Source of the DNA: Pleurocapsa sp. MO_226.B13
Lineage (GTDB): Bacteria > Cyanobacteriota > Cyanobacteriia > Cyanobacteriales > Xenococcaceae
Direction of reading: 5' to 3'
Length of the DNA: 10,976 nt
Assembly: GCA_030064795.1 (NCBI GenBank)
Contig: JASJEI010000076.1
Coordinates: forward strand, 1-10,976
How positions within the stretch are numbered: position 1 is the stretch's first letter; each line of letters begins with the position of its first letter. The notes below the pieces were generated by a model that saw only the letters and a list, made by a program, of their open reading frames with translations, did no database searches and was not told the DNA's origin. The translations under genes and the position numbers were made by a program. Of this stretch, positions 6,165-10,976 are shown in pieces.

Positions 6165-7616
6165 ATGATTAAAACACCAGATTGGGTCAAAAACGCCGTT
6201 TTCTATCAAATATTTCCCGACCGCTTTGCCAGAGGTAAAGCAACTGTTAAAGGACAATGGCAGGCTTCTACTTACGAAGGTTGGGATGCTACTCCTACGT
6301 ACCAAGGATATAAAGGAGGAAACCTTTGGGGAGTAATAGATAAATTAGATTATTTAGTAGATTTAGGAATTAATGCCATTTATTTTACGCCGATTTTTCA
6401 GTCTGCTTCCAACCATCGCTACCATACCCATGACTACTATCAAGTAGATCCGATGTTGGGGGGAAATGTAGCCTTTGATGCCTTGATTAAGGCCGCCCAC
6501 GAGAAAAATATTAAAGTAGTCCTAGATGGCGTATTCAATCATGCTAGTCGGGGGTTTTTCTTTTTTAACGATATTTTAGAAAATGGCCCCAATTCTCCGT
6601 GGCTGGATTGGTTTAAAGTTCATGACTGGCCTGTATCTGCATATGATGGAGATAAACCCGCAAACTATGATAGTTGGGTTGGCGATCGCGCTTTACCTGA
6701 GTTTAACCACGATAATCCCCAGGTAAAAGAATATATAATGCAAGTGGCCGAGTACTGGCTGTATCATGGCATTGATGGCTGGCGTTTGGACGTGCCTAAT
6801 GAAGTAGAGACTCCTGGATTTTGGCAAGAATTTCGCGATCGCGTTAAGGCGATTAATCCCGAAGCCTATATCGTCGGAGAAATTTGGGGCGATGCTGGCT
6901 TTTGGCTAGATGGGACGCAGTTTGATGGAGTAATGAACTATCGCTTTACTGAACCAACTATTGCTTTTGCTAGCGGTGAAAAATACGATCCTGAATATTG
7001 CCAAGGGGAATTGATACCCTATCCTCCGATTTCAGCGACAGAATACGCAGTTAGAATTGATGCTTTACTCAAACAACACGACTGGGAAATACAGCTTGCT
7101 CAACTAAATTTGCTCGACAGTCACGATACCCCCAGGATGATCACTACCGTTGGCGAAGACAAAGGCAGCTTTATGTTAGCAACAGTGTTATTAATGACTT
7201 TTCCTGGTGCGCCTAGTATTTTCTATGGCGATGAGGTGGGTTTACCTGGGGGCAAAGATCCTGATTGTCGTCGTGTTTTTCCCGAAGCAGAAAAGTGGGA
7301 TGTAGAAGTTCTTAAAGCATACAAAGAGTTAATTGCCCTGCGTCACCAATATCCCAGTTTACGTACTGGAAAATATCAGACTCTCTATGCCGATCGCAGT
7401 GTCTACGTTTTTGCTCGGATCTTAGATGAAGAAGAGATAGTTGTTGCTGTTAATGCTGGTAATGAAAAGTCCACAGTCGGTTTGACGGTGACACAATTGC
7501 AGTCTCAACCCGATAATGTCGTCTATGGTTCGGGAAGATTAGCTTGGCACAGCACTGCCGATAATAATAAATTGGAAATTACCCTTCCCGCTCAAGGTAG
7601 CCTGATTGTGGCTTGA
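6165..7616 (+). CDS. GH13 alpha-amylase family glycoside hydrolase (neopullulanase/cyclomaltodextrinase-like)
   Basis: The 483-aa enzyme hydrolyses alpha-glucosidic bonds in maltodextrins or related sugars. The (beta/alpha)8 barrel carries all four GH13 regions: DGVFNHAS (121-128), GWRLDVPNE with nucleophile Asp209 and Arg207, VGEIWGD with acid/base Glu239, and LLDSHDTPR with Asp321. The opening AVFYQIFPDRFARG is typical of the neopullulanase/cyclomaltodextrinase subfamily. An N-terminal starch-binding domain found in many of these is absent. There is a short C-terminal beta domain from about 400. No signal peptide is seen, so it acts in the cytoplasm, fitting a role on imported oligosaccharides alongside the ABC ATPase. 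The start ATG at 6165 has a weak ribosome site. Trehalose- or sucrose-forming activity is less likely from the motifs but not excluded. Confidence 0.93.
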   Translation: MIKTPDWVKNAVFYQIFPDRFARGKATVKGQWQASTYEGWDATPTYQGYKGGNLWGVIDKLDYLVDLGINAIYFTPIFQSASNHRYHTHDYYQVDPMLGGNVAFDALIKAAHEKNIKVVLDGVFNHASRGFFFFNDILENGPNSPWLDWFKVHDWPVSAYDGDKPANYDSWVGDRALPEFNHDNPQVKEYIMQVAEYWLYHGIDGWRLDVPNEVETPGFWQEFRDRVKAINPEAYIVGEIWGDAGFWLDGTQFDGVMNYRFTEPTIAFASGEKYDPEYCQGELIPYPPISATEYAVRIDALLKQHDWEIQLAQLNLLDSHDTPRMITTVGEDKGSFMLATVLLMTFPGAPSIFYGDEVGLPGGKDPDCRRVFPEAEKWDVEVLKAYKELIALRHQYPSLRTGKYQTLYADRSVYVFARILDEEEIVVAVNAGNEKSTVGLTVTQLQSQPDNVVYGSGRLAWHSTADNNKLEITLPAQGSLIVA

Positions 7617-7638
7617 TTGAATAACGCAAATTCTCTCC

Positions 7639-7665
7639 AGTAGAGTGGGCATTGCCCACGCTACT
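7639..7665 (+). repeat. palindromic hairpin downstream of the GH13 gene
   Basis: The arms AGTAGAGTGGGC and GCCCACGCTACT pair with a single mismatch around a 3-base loop. Its centre GTGGGCATTGCCCAC is of the kind dispersed in many cyanobacterial genomes. It starts 23 bases after the GH13 stop and could slow or end transcription, but there is no T-run. Confidence 0.6.
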
Positions 7666-7667
7666 AT

Positions 7668-7826
7668 CTAAGCTAATCGCAGGGCGATCGCGATGGTTCC
7701 CATAGCTAATAGACTTTCCCAAGCTTCTCTGGTAAGTTGCCATTCGATTCGACTCCATCCGCGATCGCGCATCCAATCTGGGCTTGGGCGTGCGCCGATT
7801 TCACTAAGTAGAGAGGGATTAAAAAA
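7668..7826 (-). pseudogene. 3' fragment of an unrecognised gene (left flank of IS630 relic)
   Basis: A 52-codon frame without a start codon ends at TAG (7668-7670). It reads SEIGARPSPDWMRDRGWSR, then EWQLTREAWESLLAMGTIAIALRLA. Charged and aromatic residues followed by a hydrophobic tail look like a real C-terminus. Its last eight codons match those of the fragment at 8417-8536 with only synonymous changes. The upstream part is absent and the frame meets the IS630 relic's 5' flank near 7826. I cannot name the family. Confidence 0.5.
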
Positions 7827-7881
7827 CTAAAGTATGTAAAGATGATTAAAGTCAAAGACCAGACAAATCAGGAAAATCAAG

Positions 7882-8415
7882 ATGGGAGCAAGGCTGAGAA
7901 TCTTTTTGAACAGAGAAGAAGATAGAACATTACTCGAATTGAGAACGGCGACTACAGTTCCTCAAAGAGTAAAAGACAGAGCCTCAATGCTACGACTAAA
8001 CAATCGAGGATGGTACATCGAAGATATCGCAGTTCATTTTAATTGCCATCGACAGACGGTCAGAGAAACAATAAATCGATGGAAAAAGTTGGGATTAGGA
8101 GGGCTGTGGGAAGCCAAAGGCAGAGGCGGAAAAAAGCGTTATTCAGAAGAAGATTGAGAAGATCTCGAACAAAGTTTAGAGAATGAACAGCGAACGTACA
8201 ATAGCAAACAATTGTCACAAAAACTAGCTAGAGAAAGACAAGTTCAATTGAGTCCTGACCATCTACGGAGGGTACTCAAAAAAAAGGGGGTGATAGGTAA
8301 ACGTACTCGTCAATCTCATCGTCAACGCCAAGACCAAAAACAGCGAGAGATCAAGCAAGCTGACCTGGATATGGTGGAGTTAAGTGCTGCGGTGGGAGAA
8401 ATTGACTTAAGAATA
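7882..8415 (+). pseudogene. IS630-family transposase remnant, nonsense mutation and missing DDE domain
   Basis: The ATG at 7882 begins a transposase with the N-terminal helix-turn-helix of IS630 elements: TTVPQRVKDRASMLRLNN, RQTVRETINRWKKLGLGGLW, then GRGGKKR. An in-frame TGA at 8155-8157 stops it after 91 codons. The same frame continues with RTYNSKQLSQKLARERQ, DHLRRVLKKKGVIGKRTR and QADLDMVELSAAVGEIDLR, which normally leads straight to the catalytic core (the D-E-S/G-F segment). The match ends at about 8412, just before the stop codon of a convergent gene fragment. The whole DDE catalytic half and the right end of the element are gone. The left terminal repeat is not identifiable by eye. 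AGGAAAA precedes the ATG as a ribosome site. The element is dead. Confidence 0.88.
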
Positions 8416-8416
8416 A

Positions 8417-8536
8417 TTAAGCCAAACGCAGGGCGATCGCGAATAATGCTGTAGCCAAAAATGCTGCGATCGCCCCCACTTTAAGCAATCTGGCGCTCGC
8501 AGCGTGGTCTATACTTATTTGAAGTGGCTTATTTAG
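8417..8536 (-). pseudogene. 3' fragment of an unrecognised gene (right flank of IS630 relic)
   Basis: A short minus-strand frame with no start codon ends at TAA (8417-8419). Its readable end is SARLLKVGAIAAFLATALF and then AIALRLA, a hydrophobic tail like a terminal membrane helix. It resembles the fragment at 7668-7826 over about 16 residues (LLA..., AIALRLA). Where its true homology starts upstream is unclear; it approaches the 3' end of the metallo-beta-lactamase-fold gene at 8547. Two HIP1 octamers lie in it. Function unknown. Confidence 0.35.
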
Positions 8537-8546
8537 TCAATCTAGC

Positions 8547-9260
8547 TCAGTCGAGTAGGCGTTCAAAATCCTTATGCCAACCATCAAATTCTGTAACGAA
8601 ATTGTAACCGCAGACCGTCTCAAGCGATCGCTCGGAAATAATCTCTAGTATTCGTGCTGCGCGACCGCGTGTCTCTTTTTGCGATCCAAAGGGGTTGAGT
8701 CGCATCCTAGACCCTGGAGGGAAGGCGTAGTCACAGATAAACAACACCTTGTCATAGATATACATAGTAAAGCCTGGTGTGTGTCCACCAATATGGAACG
8801 CTTCGATGCCACGTTCGGTGAAGTCGCCGTTAAATTTATTGTCAACTGGGAAGGGTTTAGCCAGAGGATGTTCGGCATCCAGAACGTGCAGATAAACTTT
8901 CGCATCCCAAAGTTCGCGATACTGGTTGGATGCACCCATAAAATCCTTGTGGGTAAAATAAATTGCTTCTACTGGCTTTAAGTCTGAATTGAATGCTGAG
9001 GGACAATCAATCCAGACCGCGCCATCATCTGTTTCAATTCGATAAGCAGCGTGTTCGTAGCCAAGACGAGGCACAGATAACAACTGCGTAACGTAGTCAT
9101 TGACGTGATACGGCGTGACTGTATAGGTTTTTTCCGCCTCATCCCAAGTGACGAATTGATCGTGACGCGCTCCGCAAAAAGGGCAGATATCGGGCATCTC
9201 GCCAATCATGTTGTAACCACAAACGGTGCAAACCCATTGCTGATGCTGCATGGTAATCAT
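8547..9260 (-). CDS. rubredoxin-like domain fused to a metallo-beta-lactamase-fold protein
   Basis: The 237-aa protein has two parts. Residues 8-38 form a short rubredoxin/rubrerythrin-type metal site (Cys11, Cys14, Cys26 and Cys29 in CTVCGYN...CPFCG). The rest is a metallo-beta-lactamase fold. The usual HxHxDH motif is reduced to FTHKDFMGA (His104, Asp106), while GGHTPG (His160) and FICDYAF (Asp177) remain, so the metal site is altered. A cytoplasmic redox or hydrolase role is likely; no substrate can be assigned. GGAGG lies 8 bases before the ATG at 9260; a second ATG at 9251 is possible but less well spaced. It follows the SDR gene by 59 bases on the same strand, suggesting one operon and perhaps electron transfer or a linked detoxification step. 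Confidence 0.86.
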   Translation of the reverse strand: MITMQHQQWVCTVCGYNMIGEMPDICPFCGARHDQFVTWDEAEKTYTVTPYHVNDYVTQLLSVPRLGYEHAAYRIETDDGAVWIDCPSAFNSDLKPVEAIYFTHKDFMGASNQYRELWDAKVYLHVLDAEHPLAKPFPVDNKFNGDFTERGIEAFHIGGHTPGFTMYIYDKVLFICDYAFPPGSRMRLNPFGSQKETRGRAARILEIISERSLETVCGYNFVTEFDGWHKDFERLLD

Positions 9261-9319
9261 GATAAATTCCTCCGAAAATGTCTAAAATTTTCTATGTAAC
9301 TTCAACTATCGCAGAAACC

Positions 9320-10231
9320 CTATCGATATCCAGTTGCGTCGGCGGGCTTACCAGCATCTGCAACCTCACAAACATAACGCCAAGCATCGGGCTGAGAGCC
9401 ATCTAGGTCTGTAAAGCCGTAGATCTTTGCTAGTTGTCCGCTTGAGAGAGACTGACCATTCCAACGAGCAACATCGTGGTCGACCGCCAGAAACGCCACG
9501 GCGCGACCGACGTAGCGGGGGGTTTCAGAGATGACAAAGTGTGGTTCTTTTGCTGTTGCATCCCGCCAATTGGCTTCGCTCACTCCAAAGCTATCCAACA
9601 TAATTTCGGAACGCAACCAGCCTGGAGTTAGGGCAAGGGCTGTACATTGATAGGGTTGAAGTTCTTGTGCCAGCGATCGAGCCATGCGAATCACCGATGT
9701 TTTTGCCAGGTCATAAAACAGCGACAGTCGGTAGTTTTTGTCATTGTATTCTGTCGTACCATCTGTAATTTCAACGACTAATCCACCTGGATTTTTAATC
9801 AGCAACGGTAGCGCGAAGTGACTGGTAATGAGATGGGTGTCAACCGCCAGCCTTAGCATCCGTAGCCCATTCTCCAGGGAATGTTGCCACACGGACACAT
9901 TCATCTCAACTAAATATTCTCCGCCTATATCGTTGACTAAGATATCCAATCGACCTTGCTCGTCTTCAATTCTTTTCACCAGAGCTTTAACCTGTGCGGG
10001 ATCGAGATGATCGACTCGTACGGCAATGCCCTTACCGCCTGCTCGAGCGACCAGATCTGCTGTTTCTTCAATGGTTTCGGGACGGTTGTACTCGGAGCGT
10101 CGATCGCGGGTGGTTCGACCCGTAACATATACAACTGCGCCAGCAGCCCCCAGTTCGGTGGCAATGCCACGACCAGCCCCCCTTGTTGCTCCAGCAACCA
10201 GAGCGATTTTGCCCTTAAGAACCCGATTCAT
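9320..10231 (-). CDS. short-chain dehydrogenase/reductase (SDR) family oxidoreductase
   Basis: This cytoplasmic NAD(P)-dependent oxidoreductase has 303 aa. The Rossmann nucleotide site is GATRGAGRG (Gly14, Gly18, Gly20), followed by TGRTTRDRR, whose arginines favour NADPH. The catalytic pair Tyr173 and Lys177 lies in FYDLAKTSV. The usual NNAG is VNDIGG, and the catalytic Ser position is taken by Thr or Asp in EITDGTT, so the site is somewhat divergent. LTPGWLRSE follows the active site as in many SDRs. AGGAGG sits 7 bases before the ATG at 10231, a strong start. It is the first gene of a likely two-gene operon with the rubredoxin-MBL protein, with an inverted repeat 46 bases upstream. Its substrate is unknown. 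Confidence 0.91.
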   Translation of the reverse strand: MNRVLKGKIALVAGATRGAGRGIATELGAAGAVVYVTGRTTRDRRSEYNRPETIEETADLVARAGGKGIAVRVDHLDPAQVKALVKRIEDEQGRLDILVNDIGGEYLVEMNVSVWQHSLENGLRMLRLAVDTHLITSHFALPLLIKNPGGLVVEITDGTTEYNDKNYRLSLFYDLAKTSVIRMARSLAQELQPYQCTALALTPGWLRSEIMLDSFGVSEANWRDATAKEPHFVISETPRYVGRAVAFLAVDHDVARWNGQSLSSGQLAKIYGFTDLDGSQPDAWRYVCEVADAGKPADATGYR

Positions 10232-10276
10232 TTTTAAACCTCCTAATTCTCTATTTGAAACAAGTTAATGAGGATT

Positions 10277-10292
10277 TGTTCGGTTCGGAACA
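10277..10292. promoter_or_regulatory. possible operator upstream of the SDR operon
   Basis: A perfect inverted repeat, TGTTC-GGTTCG-GAACA, lies 46 bases upstream of the SDR start. Size and position suit binding of a dimeric repressor or activator. No regulator gene is in the window and no clear -35/-10 pair is visible, so this rests on symmetry alone. Confidence 0.35.
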
Positions 10293-10332
10293 CGATCCTA
10301 AATGGGCGATCGCCTTAGACCGCTAGGCAAAC

Positions 10333-10677
10333 TTAACAGCAGGCTGGCAAACGAGAAAGCTCCCAATTAAGCAGCGGTCCTTTGGGAATGATTCGCCGAT
10401 TAATCACTCCTTCGTAGGTATCAAAATAGTGACGCTTGATGTGGTCGAATTTTACTATTTCCGCTATGTGGGGTAAGTGATAGATCTGGCGCGTGTAGTT
10501 CCACAGATTGGGATAATCGGTGAGACGACGGAGATTACAGTTCAAGGCTCCGTAATAGGCGACATCGAACCGAACCAGAGTGACAAACAGGCGTATGTCG
10601 GCTTCGGTAAGGCGATCGCCCACTAGATATTGTTTGCCTGATAACCGTGTTTCTATGGTATCTAGGTGATGGGAGCG
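10333..10677 (-). pseudogene. glutathionyl-hydroquinone reductase (YqjG/PcpF type), 5'-truncated
   Basis: The frame from 10677 down to the stop at 10333 carries only the C-terminal helical part of a glutathione-S-transferase-like enzyme that reduces glutathionyl-hydroquinones. Diagnostic strings are LVGDRLTEADIRLFVTLVRF, YYGALNCNLRRLTDYPNLW and VKFDHIKRHYF. Intact members are over 300 aa and need an N-terminal thioredoxin-fold domain with the catalytic Cys; that part, about 200 residues, is missing. A GTG at 10623 could start a 96-aa product, but it would lack the active site. The homology begins near 10670, where the sequence switches to the GFA fragment. This marks a deletion junction. Confidence 0.85.
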
Positions 10678-10844
10678 TTAACCAGTTCGTCAAGATCTAC
10701 ATCGTCGAGGCAAGCGACGTTGACGGAATAAAACTTGCCACCAATTTCGGGAACATCGCCCCAGCCAAATGAACTCACCCCGCAATGTCGGCAAAACAAA
10801 TGATGACTAGTTTTTGAACCGAATTGATACTCTCCCAATTCCGC
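10662..10844 (-). pseudogene. GFA-family (CENP-V/glutathione-dependent formaldehyde-activating type) gene fragment
   Basis: Sixty codons with no start read AELGEYQFGSKTSHHLFCRH, CGVSSFGWGDVPEIGGKFYS, and VNVACLDDVD, ending NAPIT and a stop at 10662-10664. FCRHCGV is the second zinc-binding Cys motif of the GFA family, and the remainder matches its conserved core. The N-terminal third with the first CxCG motif is absent. The frame is cut at 10845, exactly where an ISAzo13-type element seems to end. The normal C-terminal 20 or so residues are also lost where the sequence joins the hydroquinone reductase remnant. It is non-functional. Confidence 0.82.
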
Positions 10845-10847
10845 TTA

Positions 10848-10976
10848 GGGATTATGTAAAAATAACTTGAACAATTAGATGGCAACTTGGGGTTTGATAA
10901 TATAGTTCCACTCGCCATGAAAACTGTTTGGCTCAATAGCAATGTCATTGAGTTGTTGATCTGTAACTTTAATTCC
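10848..10976 (-). mobile_element. right end of an ISAzo13-type insertion sequence, continuing past the window
   Basis: The transposase 3' end (10875-10976) is followed by about 27 bases to 10848, where the GFA coding sequence starts again. The outermost bases read GGGATTATGTAAAAATAAC on the plus strand, a plausible terminal inverted repeat. The TAA that closes the GFA frame is formed at this edge. The rest of the element, its other end and any target duplication lie outside the window, so the boundary is inferred to within a few bases. Confidence 0.6.
10875..10976 (-). CDS. ISAzo13-family transposase, C-terminal end (partial)
   Basis: The last 33 codons are in the window: GIKVTDQQLNDIAIEPNSF followed by HGEWNYIIKPQVAI and a TAA at 10875-10877. 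The GIKVTD...FHGEWNY pattern is the usual C-terminal end of ISAzo13-type (Rhodopirellula-type DDE) transposases. The DDE catalytic residues lie beyond the right edge, so whether the copy is intact cannot be judged here. Confidence 0.75.
   Translation of the reverse strand, partial: GIKVTDQQLNDIAIEPNSFHGEWNYIIKPQVAI

Larger units (their letters stand above)
7668..8442. repeat. pair of near-identical 26-bp direct repeats (7668-7693 and 8417-8442)
   Basis: The two copies flank the IS630 relic. Both contain the block CGCAGGGCGATCGCGA, including a HIP1 octamer, and differ at three positions. Read on the minus strand each encodes AIALRLA and a stop. The three differences are CGA/CGT, TTA/TTG and TAG/TAA, all silent. 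This is a coding homology, not the 2-base TA target duplication expected of IS630. Confidence 0.65.

Noticed and set aside
7579..7776. 65-codon minus-strand frame across the GH13 gene end
   Set aside because: A neighbouring frame (7668-7826) reads as a plausible protein C-terminus and shares coding homology with another fragment; this one runs antisense into the GH13 gene.
8155..8157. Possible programmed frameshift or readthrough between two transposase frames
   Set aside because: The two halves are in the same frame and separated by one TGA, so there is no frameshift. With the catalytic domain also missing, a simple nonsense mutation in a dead element is the better reading.
7668..8442. Direct repeats as a target-site duplication of the IS630 element
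   Set aside because: IS630 elements duplicate only TA, and the differences between copies are all silent codon changes, which points to coding homology.
9956..10268. Several plus- and minus-strand frames of 60-93 codons opposite the SDR gene
   Set aside because: They are shadows of the SDR nucleotide-binding region and have no independent signals.

Overview
The window looks like a piece of a filamentous or colonial cyanobacterial chromosome. I count roughly twenty full GCGATCGC octamers (HIP1, a cyanobacterial signature) where chance would give less than one. The protein families agree: a cyanobacterial-type AspC, a stand-alone Nif11 protein, and a MalK-type ATPase with extra loops. The sequence is moderately AT-rich. 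No species can be named from it.

Layout. From 227 to 1387 (minus) lies an intact class I aminotransferase (aspC). A gene-poor stretch to 2026 holds its promoter, a structured patch and one unrecognised 53-codon reading frame. At 2027-2260 (plus) is a small Nif11-like protein with a good ribosome binding site and a clear terminator. Next come two broken convergent genes, a rubredoxin (plus) and a YdjM/DUF457 membrane protein (minus), which run into each other at one breakpoint near 2465. An acyltransferase-3 membrane protein (3617-4738), a sugar-type ABC ATPase (4839-6089) and a GH13 alpha-glucanase (6165-7616) follow on the plus strand. The last two probably form a carbohydrate import and hydrolysis unit.

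From 7668 to 8536 lies the relic of an IS630-family transposase with an internal stop and no catalytic domain. It is flanked by two 3' gene ends that share a near-identical 26-bp sequence. A minus-strand pair then encodes an SDR oxidoreductase (9320-10231) and a rubredoxin-headed metallo-beta-lactamase-fold protein (8547-9260), with an inverted repeat upstream that may be an operator. The right edge is a gene graveyard: a 5'-truncated glutathionyl-hydroquinone reductase, a piece of a GFA-family (glutathione-dependent formaldehyde-activating type) gene, and the 3' end of an ISAzo13-type transposase that appears to sit inside the GFA gene.

Overall this is an accessory region shaped by insertion sequences and deletions, with a few intact metabolic genes between the wreckage. 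I found no tRNA, rRNA, CRISPR array or complete new defence system. The least ordinary items are the Nif11 orphan, the paired gene tails around the IS630 relic, and the deletion-fused gene pairs.
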